Shown in pieces: positions 7,514 to 15,372 of a stretch of DNA of 25,948 nt. The notes beneath the pieces are model-generated. The model saw only the letters and a list, made by a program, of their open reading frames with translations. It had not been told where the DNA came from and did not search any database. Origin of the DNA: DASSJF01 sp035934535 (lineage in GTDB: Bacteria > Sysuimicrobiota > Sysuimicrobiia > Sysuimicrobiales > Segetimicrobiaceae). The stretch's first letter is position 1; each line of letters opens with the position of its first letter. Made by a program: the position numbers and the translations under genes. The DNA is taken from assembly GCA_035934535.1 (NCBI GenBank), contig DASYXS010000035.1, positions 1 through 25,948 on the forward strand. Reading direction: 5' to 3'.

Positions 7514-8923
7514 ATGCCGCGGATGTTTAGACGGTTCGGACCCAACTACATGGTCGCCTTGTACCTGTTCGACCTGGGCGCCGGGCAGGCGGCGCTCTGG
7601 GCGGCGCAGTGCCTGCGCGGTGTGCCGCTGGCAGCTCCGATTACCGCGGCCGATGCCGCGATCCCGGGGTTCGTGCGGCTCCTGGTGGTGATCTTCTTTG
7701 CCGTCATTTTTCCGCTGGCGAGTCTGTACGACGGCCGCCGAGTCTACCGCGCCGTCGACGAGGCGGAGCGCGTCGTGCTCGGGGTGAGTGCTTCGAGTCT
7801 GATCCTGGCCGGCGCGATGTATTTCTCCTATCGCGACATCTCGCGCATTGTCTTCCTGCAGTTCGTGGTGCTCGCGGTGGTGCTGCTGCTGGGGTGCCGG
7901 GCGGTGTTGCGCCTGGCGTACCGGATGATCCGGTGGGGCACCCACGTGCCGGTCGTCTTGATCGCGGGGACGGGGGCACTCGGCAACCAGGTCGCGCGGC
8001 TGCTCGCGTCGGCCGGCATCGCTGTCGCCGGGTTCGTGGATGACGACCCTGCCACCCGCGACGGCGCGGTGGACGGCCGCGCGGTGCTCGGCGACCTCGA
8101 GGCGATTCCCGCGATCGTGGAACGGCACAAGGTCACGGACGTCGTCTTTGCCGTGCCGCGGCAAGCGCAGGAGCGCATCGGACGCCTCCTCGTGTCGCTG
8201 TGGACGCTGCCGCTGCATGTCTATACGATCCCGGATTTCTTCGACGTGGGCGTGGCCCGCGTGCGGATGGATTACCTTGGCGGAATCCCGGTCATCGGGC
8301 TGCGAGAGCCGGTCATCGACGGGTTCCAGCGCGTCGCCAAGCGGCTGGTCGACCTCGGGCTGGGGACGGTCATCTCGCTGTGTGTCCTTCCCGTGGCCGG
8401 ACTGGTTTCCCTCTTGATCCGTCTGGACTCGCCCGGACCGGTCATCTTCCGTCAGCAGAGGGTTGGCGAGAACGGCCGCCTCTTCACGATGTTCAAGTTC
8501 CGCACGATGGTCACGAACGCGGAGGCACAACGGGACGCCGTGATCTCGCGGGCCGCCGACGGCAAGATCGTTCATAAGCGCCGCGACGATCCGCGCGTCA
8601 CCCGCGTCGGGCGGGTGCTGCGGCGCCTCAGCCTTGACGAGCTGCCGCAGCTCATCAACGTGCTTCGCGGAGACATGAGCCTGGTCGGGCCGCGGCCGGA
8701 AATGCCGTGGATCGTCGCGCAATACGATCCCTGGCAGTACCAGCGCCTCGCCGTGCCTCAGGGGATGACGTCCTGGTACGTCGTGAACGGCCGGAGTGAG
8801 GTGCCGATGCACATGAATACTGAGCAAGACCTCCGGTACGTTCGCAACTGTTCGCTGCTGGAGGACTTCAAGATTCTCGTGAAATCCGTGGGGTCGGTGG
8901 TGAAAGGACGGGGCGCGTTTTGA
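7514..8923 (+). CDS. Polyprenyl-phosphate sugar phosphotransferase (priming enzyme)
   Basis: 469-residue polyprenyl glycosylphosphotransferase of the long (WbaP/WcaJ-like) class. It transfers a sugar-1-phosphate from UDP-sugar to undecaprenyl phosphate and starts repeat-unit synthesis. The order is four or so N-terminal hydrophobic segments, a Rossmann-like CoA_binding_3 domain (LIAGTGALGNQVA to about residue 240), another hydrophobic segment and the C-terminal catalytic domain (PF02397). The latter shows KRLVDLGLG, PGPVIFRQQRVG, FKFRTM, the catalytic Asp-Glu pair D375-E376 in LSLDELPQ, and MSLVGPRPE. It starts 2 nt after the GT26 gene and overlaps the dehydratase by 4 nt. The sugar loaded first cannot be told from sequence. 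Confidence 0.92.
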   Translation: MPRMFRRFGPNYMVALYLFDLGAGQAALWAAQCLRGVPLAAPITAADAAIPGFVRLLVVIFFAVIFPLASLYDGRRVYRAVDEAERVVLGVSASSLILAGAMYFSYRDISRIVFLQFVVLAVVLLLGCRAVLRLAYRMIRWGTHVPVVLIAGTGALGNQVARLLASAGIAVAGFVDDDPATRDGAVDGRAVLGDLEAIPAIVERHKVTDVVFAVPRQAQERIGRLLVSLWTLPLHVYTIPDFFDVGVARVRMDYLGGIPVIGLREPVIDGFQRVAKRLVDLGLGTVISLCVLPVAGLVSLLIRLDSPGPVIFRQQRVGENGRLFTMFKFRTMVTNAEAQRDAVISRAADGKIVHKRRDDPRVTRVGRVLRRLSLDELPQLINVLRGDMSLVGPRPEMPWIVAQYDPWQYQRLAVPQGMTSWYVVNGRSEVPMHMNTEQDLRYVRNCSLLEDFKILVKSVGSVVKGRGAF

Positions 8924-10920
8924 GTCGGAGGGGGACCGACGCCGTGTCCTGGGCCGCCGTCGAGGGCCGGCGTCCGGCGACGCGGGGCGTGTTCGTGCGC
9001 GGCCTCCCCCGCTTGTCGAGACGGGCGGTCCTGAGGCGTGCCGTCCTGGCGGCCGCGGACGCGGCGGTGCTGCTCGCCTCGCTGTGGCTGGCATATTGGC
9101 TGCGGTACGACGGACGCGCCGCGGCCGCTCTTCAGGCGGCCGGCCCATCCATGATTGTGACCCTGGACCTCTTCGTCAAACTGGGAGCGTTTGGTGCCTT
9201 GGGACTATACGCGCTCAGCGTCTCTCAGATGGGAATGGAGGACGTCGGCACGATTCTGCGCGCGGTCGCTGGGGGGACTGCGGGCTTTGCGGCGGCGATG
9301 TGGGTGGCCGGCCGCGCCACCGGCGGTCCGATTCCCGGGGCGCTTCTCGCGATCGACGGGGTGCTCACGCTGTGCGGCATTCTGGGACCGCGGCTGGCCC
9401 TTCGCGTGTGGGCCGCCCGCCGAGAATCGGTGCCCGCCCCGGGAACCGCGGCGCTGATCGTTGGCGCAGGCGTCGCGGGGGAGCAACTGGCGTCGTCGCT
9501 GCGCACGAGCCCGGGGTCCGGCTACGTCCCGATCGGGTTCCTCGATGACGATGCCGCGAAGCACGGTAGTGTCATCCACGGCCTGCGCGTCTTGGGCCCT
9601 CTGCAGCGCCTGGGGGAGGTCGTGCGCGCGCACAACGTGGAGGCCGTGCTCATCGCCATGCCGTCCGCCTCGTCCCAGGCGATTCGACGCGTGGTGGCGG
9701 TGGCGAACGACGCGGGGATCCGCCGGATCCGCATCATCCCCGGCCTGGAGCGGATCCTCCAGGGACAGGCGAGTTTCACGGATCTGCAGCAGGTCCAACT
9801 CGATGACCTCCTGGGACGCCGGGTGGTGACGATTGACAGCGCCCTGGTCGGAGGGTGGCTCCGCAACCGCCGGGTGCTGGTGACCGGCGCGGCGGGTTCC
9901 ATCGGGTCGGAGCTATGCCGTCAGATCGCGAGGTTTCGTCCCGAGGTCCTCGTCCCGGTCGATTATGATGAGACCGGCTTGTTCTGGGTCGCTCGGGAAC
10001 TCGAGCGGATCGGTCAACCCGCCGTTCCGGTCATCGGAGACGTACGCGACGGACTGCAAATGCGCGACTTGTTCCGGCGCCTGCACCCGGACGTGGTCTT
10101 CCATGCCGCCGCCTACAAGCACGTCGGGTTGATGGAGCAGCACCCTCTCCAGTCCGTTCACACCAACGTCCTGGGGACTCTGGCGGCAGGCGCCGCCGCG
10201 CGGGACGCGGCCGTGGAGCGCTTCGTCCTGATCTCCACCGATAAGGCAGTGAACCCTGCGTCGATGATGGGTGTGACCAAGCGCGTGGCGGAGCAGGTGT
10301 GCTTGGCCATGAATGCGCAGGGGCCGACCCGGTACACCGTGGTGCGATTCGGTAATGTCCTCGGAAGTCGGGGGAGCGTCATACCGCTGTTCCAGGAGCA
10401 GATCCGTCGGGGAGAGCCCCTGACCGTTCGGGGCGCCAACACCCAACGCTATTTCATGGTGACCTCGGAGGCGGTGCTGCTCGTTCTGCAGGCCGGCGCG
10501 ATGGGGCAGGGCGGAGAGGTCTTCGTGCTCGACATGGGCCAACCGATCCGCATCCTCGATCTCGCACAGGAACTGATTCGCCTGTCCGGCCTGCGTCCGC
10601 ACGCCGACGTGCCGATCATCGTCGCCGACCCGCTCCCCGGCGAGAAGGAAGTCGAAGACCTGATGACCGCGGAGGACGGTACGGTCATCACGCCGCACCG
10701 GCAGATTCACGTCGCACGGCGGACGCCGCTGGCCGACCCCGACCGTTTGCTCGCGGCCGTGGCCTCCCTGGAGCCGCTGATCAAAGCGGGACGCGCGGCA
10801 GAGACCGTTCGGGCGATCAAGGCGCTCGTCCCCACTTACCGGCCGTCGGATTTCGTCCTGGCCGAAGCTCGGCAGTTTGATTCCGCTGCGGCGGAGAGGC
10901 CTGCCGCCGTGGGCGTTTAA
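8920..10920 (+). CDS. Membrane-anchored nucleoside-diphosphate sugar 4,6-dehydratase (FlaA1/CapD/WbpM/PglF class)
   Basis: 666 residues, the long membrane-bound form. The order is N-terminal transmembrane helices (about residues 40-160), a CoA_binding_3 Rossmann domain (LIVGAGVAGEQLA, GFLDDD) and a C-terminal SDR dehydratase (PF02719) with the NAD motif TGAAGSIGSE (residues 322-331). The catalytic set is S439 in ISTDKA plus M450 and K454 in SMMGVTK. WbpM-type enzymes are known to use this Ser-Met-Lys set instead of Ser-Tyr-Lys. The product would be a UDP-4-keto-6-deoxy-HexNAc, the substrate for the aminotransferase encoded next. The TTG at 8920 overlaps the previous stop by 4 nt. A GTG at 8944 preceded by GGAGGGGG (8927-8934) is an equally good start. 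Confidence 0.92.
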   Translation: MSRRGTDAVSWAAVEGRRPATRGVFVRGLPRLSRRAVLRRAVLAAADAAVLLASLWLAYWLRYDGRAAAALQAAGPSMIVTLDLFVKLGAFGALGLYALSVSQMGMEDVGTILRAVAGGTAGFAAAMWVAGRATGGPIPGALLAIDGVLTLCGILGPRLALRVWAARRESVPAPGTAALIVGAGVAGEQLASSLRTSPGSGYVPIGFLDDDAAKHGSVIHGLRVLGPLQRLGEVVRAHNVEAVLIAMPSASSQAIRRVVAVANDAGIRRIRIIPGLERILQGQASFTDLQQVQLDDLLGRRVVTIDSALVGGWLRNRRVLVTGAAGSIGSELCRQIARFRPEVLVPVDYDETGLFWVARELERIGQPAVPVIGDVRDGLQMRDLFRRLHPDVVFHAAAYKHVGLMEQHPLQSVHTNVLGTLAAGAAARDAAVERFVLISTDKAVNPASMMGVTKRVAEQVCLAMNAQGPTRYTVVRFGNVLGSRGSVIPLFQEQIRRGEPLTVRGANTQRYFMVTSEAVLLVLQAGAMGQGGEVFVLDMGQPIRILDLAQELIRLSGLRPHADVPIIVADPLPGEKEVEDLMTAEDGTVITPHRQIHVARRTPLADPDRLLAAVASLEPLIKAGRAAETVRAIKALVPTYRPSDFVLAEARQFDSAAAERPAAVGV

Positions 10921-10946
10921 GATCGTGAACCGGCGGCGCCTGCCGC

Positions 10947-10956
10947 GAGAAGGAGT
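10947..10956 (+). promoter_or_regulatory. Ribosome binding site supporting a CTG start
   Basis: GAGAAGGAGT is a strong Shine-Dalgarno match. Its AGGAG core ends about ten bases before the CTG at 10966. No other standard start codon in the aminotransferase frame lies within reach, so this site is the main support for the non-canonical start. Confidence 0.6.
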
Positions 10957-10965
10957 GCGACACCC

Positions 10966-12135
10966 CTGAGCACGGAGATCGCTCGCCGAATTCCGTTTGC
11001 CCGCGCAGATATCACCGAGGCGGAGATCGAGGAGGTCGTCGATACGCTCAGGTCGGGATGGTTGACGACCGGCGCGAAGACGATGCGGTTCGCCGAGGCG
11101 TTTCGAGAGTTCGTGGGCTGCCGGCACGCCGTGCCGGTCAGCTCGTGCACGGCCGCGCTCCACCTCAGCCTCGTCGCGTTGGGCATCGGCCCGGGCGACG
11201 AGGTTATTACGACTCCGTACACATTTGTCTCCACCATCACGACGATTTTGCACGTCGGGGCCCGGCCGGTGCTCGTGGATATCGACGACGCCACCTTCAA
11301 CCTGGACGCGGCGCGCGTGGCGGGGGCTGTGACCCCCCGCACCAAGGCGATTATCCCGGTTCACTTCGCCGGCCTGCCCTGCGACATGACGGCGCTACGG
11401 CAAATTGCCGCTGAGCGAGGACTGCGGATCGTGGAGGACGCGGCCCACGCTTTTCCCGCCGTCTCCGCGGGCCGGATGGTGGGGGCGTGCGGCGACATCA
11501 CCGCATTCAGCTTCTACGCGACAAAGGCGCTGACCACTGGCGAGGGCGGCATGGTGACGACGGAGCGGGATGACGTGGCCGAGGCCGTACGCGTCCTGAC
11601 GCTCCACGGAATGAGCCGCGACGCCTGGAAGCGCTACACCGAGGCGGGGAAGTGGTGGTACGACGTGGTCGTCCCCGGTTACAAGTACAACATGTCCGAC
11701 GTACAGGCCGCCATCGGGCTTCATCAACTTAGGCGGGCCGAGGCGTTGTGGAAGAGGCGGGCGTCCCTGGCACGCGCCTACACCGAGCGCCTCCGAACGG
11801 TGTCGTTCCTGAGGTTGCCCCCGGGCGCTCCCGCGGGGGATGAGCACGCGTGGCACCTCTACGTGGTCCGCGTGAGCCCCCACTACCTCCGGATCGATCG
11901 CGCGGCGTTCATCGCCGCGCTCGAGGAACGGGGGGTATCGGCGAGCGTGCATTTTATCCCCGTGCACATGCACTCGTTCTACCGCACGGCGTTTGGCGAT
12001 CGGCGCGGCGAGTTTCCAGTCGCAGAGCGAGCATATGAGGAGGCGATCAGCCTACCGTTGTTCACCCGCATGAGCGACGACGATGTAGAGTACGTGGTCG
12101 AGCAGATCGCCGACATCGGCCGGCGGTTCTCGTGA
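10966..12135 (+). CDS. DegT/DnrJ/EryC1/StrS (PglE/PseC-type) sugar aminotransferase, apparent CTG start
   Basis: PLP-dependent aminotransferase that should aminate a nucleotide-linked 4-keto sugar. Signatures are SGWLTTGAKT near the N-terminus, SSCTAALHL, TPYTFVST, DIDDATFNLD, PVHFAGLPCDM, VEDAAHAFPA, the PLP lysine K187 in SFYATKALTTGEGG, and PGYKYNMSDVQAAIGLHQL. The conserved N-terminus (ARRIPFARADITEAEIEEVV..) lies upstream of the first standard start in this frame, a TTG at 11062 inside the motif. Between the in-frame stop at 10918 and 11062 there is no ATG, GTG or TTG. A CTG at 10966, preceded by GAGAAGGAGT (10947-10956), gives a 389-residue protein of normal length. It follows the 4,6-dehydratase, making a PglF-PglE-like pair. 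Confidence 0.88.
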   Translation: MSTEIARRIPFARADITEAEIEEVVDTLRSGWLTTGAKTMRFAEAFREFVGCRHAVPVSSCTAALHLSLVALGIGPGDEVITTPYTFVSTITTILHVGARPVLVDIDDATFNLDAARVAGAVTPRTKAIIPVHFAGLPCDMTALRQIAAERGLRIVEDAAHAFPAVSAGRMVGACGDITAFSFYATKALTTGEGGMVTTERDDVAEAVRVLTLHGMSRDAWKRYTEAGKWWYDVVVPGYKYNMSDVQAAIGLHQLRRAEALWKRRASLARAYTERLRTVSFLRLPPGAPAGDEHAWHLYVVRVSPHYLRIDRAAFIAALEERGVSASVHFIPVHMHSFYRTAFGDRRGEFPVAERAYEEAISLPLFTRMSDDDVEYVVEQIADIGRRFS

Positions 12136-12140
12136 TCGTC

Positions 12141-12171
12141 CGGCAGCCCCCCAACGCCTCTCGGGCTGCCG
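12141..12171. terminator. Stem-loop between convergent genes, likely bidirectional terminator
   Basis: CGGCAGCCC (12141-12149) and GGGCTGCCG (12163-12171) form a perfect 9-bp stem with a 13-nt loop. It lies just after the stop of the aminotransferase and before the stop of the minus-strand DUF2066 gene. There is no T-tract, so it is not a classical intrinsic terminator, but the position between convergent genes fits a role in ending the polysaccharide operon transcript. Confidence 0.55.
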
Positions 12172-12194
12172 CGCACACGTCGCCGGGCTAGCGA

Positions 12195-13037
12195 TCAGTC
12201 CGGCGCGCCGTGGCCGGAGGCGGCACGGAGCACGCCCCGGCAGATGTCGCGGAACGCCTCGTCGAAACTGACGCCTCTGATCTCCCACGCGTAGTCGGCG
12301 CCGCGCCAGCGCCACCGCCACGTCCCGACCCAGCCCGGGAGCGATTCGTTGAATTCGAGGGTGCCGGCCACCACCGCCTCGTCCGTGGCCGCGGCCGCGG
12401 GCGGGGCAGGGAACCGCCCGGGGCGGACGCCCCAGGCCGCGAAGTCGGCGCCGGCCGGGAACCTTACGTTCAGATCGAAGTCGCGGGCCATGTCGGCGAA
12501 GGCGGCGCGCTGCTCGGCGCCCTCCGGACCGTCGACGCTCAGCAGGTAGGCGGTGGTGCCGATGCGGACCGCCAGCACCGGCACCACGACCGGCCGCCGT
12601 CCGCGCCAGGGGCGCTGCCCCAAGCCGGCGAGCATTTTGTCGACTCGCGCGCGGACGAACTTCACCGTGAGATTGTAGGGGCGGTCACGGGTCCCTTGCT
12701 CGTCGTGAACCGGTCTCCCCGCCATCCGGTCTACGTAGGAGAACGACGCTACCGACGCGGCCGCGTGCGCGGCCAGCGCCGTGACGCGCGGGTCGTCGTG
12801 CAGCCGCGGCTCGCCCGAGACGTTCACGAGCACCTTGCGCAGGGCCTGCCCGAACCCGATCGGGCGGCTGCGCGTGTCGGTGCCCGTGACAATGACGGTC
12901 GCCTGGTAGAGATCGGCCGCCGGCTGCGCGGCGCCGGGGGGGCCCGTCGCGGCGGCAACCGCGATCAGGAGCGCGCTCAGCATGGGTGTCCACCGCCGGC
13001 CGTTCGAGTCTCGTCGACGTCCCATCACGCTCATCAC
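12195..13037 (-). CDS. DUF2066 domain-containing protein, secreted or membrane-attached
   Basis: 280 residues. The N-terminus is basic followed by a hydrophobic Ala-rich stretch ending near AAQPAADLYQ, consistent with a signal peptide. The following segment DLYQATVIVTGTDTRSR.IGFGQALRKVLVNVSG matches the start of DUF2066, a domain of unknown function best known from proteobacteria, where it lies in a predicted periplasmic protein. The C-terminal half has alternating hydrophobic and Trp-rich stretches (GTWRWRWRGADYAWEI). The gene is convergent with the polysaccharide operon and faces it across a stem-loop. Starts at 13037 and a few codons inside are both possible. The function is unknown, and nothing in the context assigns one. 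Confidence 0.7.
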   Translation of the reverse strand: MMSVMGRRRDSNGRRWTPMLSALLIAVAAATGPPGAAQPAADLYQATVIVTGTDTRSRPIGFGQALRKVLVNVSGEPRLHDDPRVTALAAHAAASVASFSYVDRMAGRPVHDEQGTRDRPYNLTVKFVRARVDKMLAGLGQRPWRGRRPVVVPVLAVRIGTTAYLLSVDGPEGAEQRAAFADMARDFDLNVRFPAGADFAAWGVRPGRFPAPPAAAATDEAVVAGTLEFNESLPGWVGTWRWRWRGADYAWEIRGVSFDEAFRDICRGVLRAASGHGAPD

Positions 13038-13077
13038 GCTCCGCCGCCCCCTCTAACCATCGTTTCGCTATCGGCGG

Positions 13078-13395
13078 TTACGCCCCCTCCGACGAGACGG
13101 GCCGCAGGAATGTCCGCTCCTCGCCGACCACAAACCGTTGCTCCTCGGCGAAGCGGAAATTGGCGACGGCGTCGGGATCCGTCCGCAGCCGTGCGCGGTA
13201 CGCTTCGTAGGCCGCCAGGCTTTCGAATGAGATCAGGCCATACGCGACGTCGTTGGTCCCCTCGTGCGGCATCCAGTAGCCGACGAGGTTGCCGCCGCAT
13301 TTCGGGATGATCGCGAGCCAGCGGCGGGCGTACGTCTCGTACGCCTCCCGCTTGAACGGATCGAGCCGGTACCGAATGAACACCGTGATCGCCAT
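13078..13395 (-). CDS. NIPSNAP-family small protein
   Basis: 105 residues of the NIPSNAP/dimeric alpha-beta barrel type. It begins MAITVFIRYRLDPFKREAYETYARRW and continues with GGNLVGYWMPHEGTNDVAYGLISF, the usual layout of NIPSNAP proteins (beta strand, helix, then a glycine-containing strand pair). The biochemical role of bacterial members is unknown; the fold resembles small monooxygenase-like proteins. The start codon is preceded by AGGGAGG a few bases upstream on the minus strand, which fixes it well. The next minus-strand gene (DUF2066) starts 40 nt downstream, so the two may share a transcript. Confidence 0.8.
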   Translation of the reverse strand: MAITVFIRYRLDPFKREAYETYARRWLAIIPKCGGNLVGYWMPHEGTNDVAYGLISFESLAAYEAYRARLRTDPDAVANFRFAEEQRFVVGEERTFLRPVSSEGA

Positions 13396-13425
13396 GTCCG
13401 CCTCCCTGTCGAGGGTTCGCGGCAG

Positions 13426-13431
13426 ATTCTA
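13426..13431 (-). promoter_or_regulatory. Possible -10 element for the NIPSNAP gene
   Basis: On the minus strand the hexamer reads TAGAAT, a 5 of 6 match to the sigma70 -10 consensus. It lies about 30 nt before the NIPSNAP start, in an otherwise GC-rich divergent intergenic region. I see no good -35 at standard spacing, so this is only suggestive. Confidence 0.3.
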
Positions 13432-13496
13432 CACGGGAGACGTTACATGATACTGTGAACTGTGGTGTCGCATCGAGCGGAGTACGGAACGCGACA

Positions 13497-14198
13497 ATGA
13501 CCGACGAATCGAGGCGTCTTGAGTTTCCCGCCCGCGGCACCACGGTGTCGGCCCTGTGGACGCCGGCCGCGCAGGCGATCGCGGTGTCGGCCCTCGCGCA
13601 CGGCGCGGGCGCCGGCATGACCCACCCATTCATGGCCGGTGCCGCGGCGGGTCTCGCGGCCGGCGGCGTCTCTGTGTTGCGGTTCAACTTTGCCTACATG
13701 GAGGCGCGCCGCCGAGTGCCGGACCGGGCGCCCGTGCTGCTCGACACCTGGCGCGCCGCACTCGAAGAACTCTTCCGCCGCGGCGGCGGGCTCCCGATGA
13801 TCGCGGGCGGGAAGTCGATGGGCGGCCGCATGGCGTCCATGCTGGCCGCGGAGGACGGCGCGGAGTTCCCGGGGGCGGCGCTGGTGTTCTTCGGCTACCC
13901 GCTGCACCCGGCCGGAAAAGCGGACCGGCTTCGGGATGCGCACCTGCCGCAAGTCCGCGTGCCGATGTTGTTCATCCAGGGAACGCGGGATGCGCTCGCA
14001 CGGGCCGATCTGATCGCGGGCGTGGTCCGGCGCCTCGAGCCGCTCGCCCGCCTGCACGTGGTGGCGGGCGGGGACCACGCATTTCACGTGCCGGGGGCGA
14101 AGCGTCCGGCACGGGACGTCGGGCAGGAGTTGGGCGAAATCGCCGCGCGCTACATACGCAAGATCGTGGCCGCGCCGCCGTCCCGGTCCCTTGTTTGA
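13497..14198 (+). CDS. Alpha/beta hydrolase of the KANL3/Tex30 type
   Basis: 233-residue small alpha/beta hydrolase of the KANL3/Tex30 (dienelactone hydrolase-like) group. The oxyanion-loop region is ALAHGAGAGMTHPFM. The nucleophile elbow is GGKSMGGR with S107, and the other triad candidates are D165 in GTRDAL and H194 in GGDHAF, so the catalytic set is complete. There is no signal peptide, so it is cytoplasmic. The substrate is unknown for bacterial members. The ATG at 13497 is chosen because the conserved N-terminus begins there; an upstream ATG at 13455 adds a poorly conserved 14 residues. It is divergent from the NIPSNAP gene and followed closely by the DNA ligase gene. Confidence 0.85.
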   Translation: MTDESRRLEFPARGTTVSALWTPAAQAIAVSALAHGAGAGMTHPFMAGAAAGLAAGGVSVLRFNFAYMEARRRVPDRAPVLLDTWRAALEELFRRGGGLPMIAGGKSMGGRMASMLAAEDGAEFPGAALVFFGYPLHPAGKADRLRDAHLPQVRVPMLFIQGTRDALARADLIAGVVRRLEPLARLHVVAGGDHAFHVPGAKRPARDVGQELGEIAARYIRKIVAAPPSRSLV

Positions 14199-14247
14199 TG
14201 CCCGATCGCCGGGAACCGCGTCCGGCGCGGCCGGGTATGATCGTGCT

Positions 14248-15372
14248 GTGGGCGCTTCCCCCGCCGCGGTGTTCCCGATCGCCCCGCCGGTCGAGCCGAT
14301 GCTGGCCGTACCGGCCGAGACGCTGCCGTCCGGCGACGGCTGGCTGTACGAGCCGAAGTGGGACGGTTTCCGCGCCGTGGTCTTCCGCGGCGCGGCGGAC
14401 GTGTTCATACAGAGCCGCGACCTGCGGCCGCTCGACCGGTATTTTCCTGAGCTGCGCGAGGCGTTTCTCGCGCAGCTGCCCGCCGGTTGCGTGCTCGACG
14501 GCGAGATCGTGATCGTCACGGAGCACGGGCTCGACTTCGAGGCGCTGCAGCTCCGGCTCCATCCCGCCGCCTCCCGCGTCGCGATGCTGGCGAAGGCGAC
14601 GCCGGCGGCCTTCGTGGCGTTCGACCTGCTCGCGGTGGACGGCCGCGACATTCGGGCGGTCCCGCAGGCCGAACGGCGTACCGTCCTGGAGCGTCTGCTG
14701 CGCGGCGCGACGCGGCCGATCCACCTGACGCCGGTCACCCGGAATCGCGAGACCGCGCGCGTCTGGCTCCGCGAATTCGAGGGGGCCGGCCTCGACGGCG
14801 TCGTCGCGAAGCCGGCGGCGGGAACGTACCGGCCGGGCAAACGGGCGATGATCAAGGTCAAGCACGCGCGGACCGCCGACTGCGTCGTGGCCGGGTTCCG
14901 TTGGCACAAGAGCGGCACGGACGCGGTCGGATCGCTGCTGCTCGGTCTCCACGACGACCGCGGGACGCTGCACCACGTGGGCGTGGCGTCGGCGTTCCCG
15001 ATGGCGACGCGCCGCCAACTCGCCCGAGAACTCGCGCCGCTGCGGCGGGACGCGCTTGCGCACCATCCGTGGCGCGACTGGGCGAATCCCGATGCCGGCG
15101 ACCAGGGAATCAAAGCCGGGAAATTCGTGCGCACGCCGGGCGGTCAAAGCCGCTGGAGCGCCGGGAAGGATCTGTCCTGGGAGCCGCTGCGGATCGAGCG
15201 CGTCTGCGAAGTGAAGTACGATCATCTGCAGGGCCGCCGGTTTCGCCACGCGGCGCTGTTCTTGCGGTGGCGGCCGGACAAACACCCCGCCGGCTGCCGG
15301 TACGATCAGCTGGAGACCACGACGCCGTTCGAGCTGCAGCGGGTGTTCGGAGAGAGCGGCCGTCAGGCGTGA
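14248..15372 (+). CDS. ATP-dependent DNA ligase (LigD ligase-domain type, stand-alone)
   Basis: About 374 residues: adenylation domain plus OB-fold, the form seen in LigD ligase modules and LigC-type enzymes. Motif I is YEPKWDGFR with the adenylated lysine K37. Further signatures are QSRDLRPLDRYFPEL, motif III LDGEIVI, motif IIIa FDLLAVDGRDI, motif IV LDGVVAKP and motif V MIKVKHART. The C-terminal part (VGVASAFPMATRRQL to the DHLQGRRFRHAALFLRWRPDK segment) is the OB-fold. It seals nicks in DNA, typically in bacterial end joining. It carries no polymerase or nuclease module; a polymerase gene lies convergent and overlaps it by 10 nt. The start is uncertain: GTG 14248 is preferred, while TTG 14191 would overlap the hydrolase and GTG 14269 is also possible. 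Confidence 0.9.
   Translation: MGASPAAVFPIAPPVEPMLAVPAETLPSGDGWLYEPKWDGFRAVVFRGAADVFIQSRDLRPLDRYFPELREAFLAQLPAGCVLDGEIVIVTEHGLDFEALQLRLHPAASRVAMLAKATPAAFVAFDLLAVDGRDIRAVPQAERRTVLERLLRGATRPIHLTPVTRNRETARVWLREFEGAGLDGVVAKPAAGTYRPGKRAMIKVKHARTADCVVAGFRWHKSGTDAVGSLLLGLHDDRGTLHHVGVASAFPMATRRQLARELAPLRRDALAHHPWRDWANPDAGDQGIKAGKFVRTPGGQSRWSAGKDLSWEPLRIERVCEVKYDHLQGRRFRHAALFLRWRPDKHPAGCRYDQLETTTPFELQRVFGESGRQA

Noticed and set aside
11062..12135. Aminotransferase starting at the TTG at 11062
   Set aside because: The TTG falls inside the conserved SGWLTTG motif, and the upstream in-frame sequence encodes the family's conserved N-terminus.
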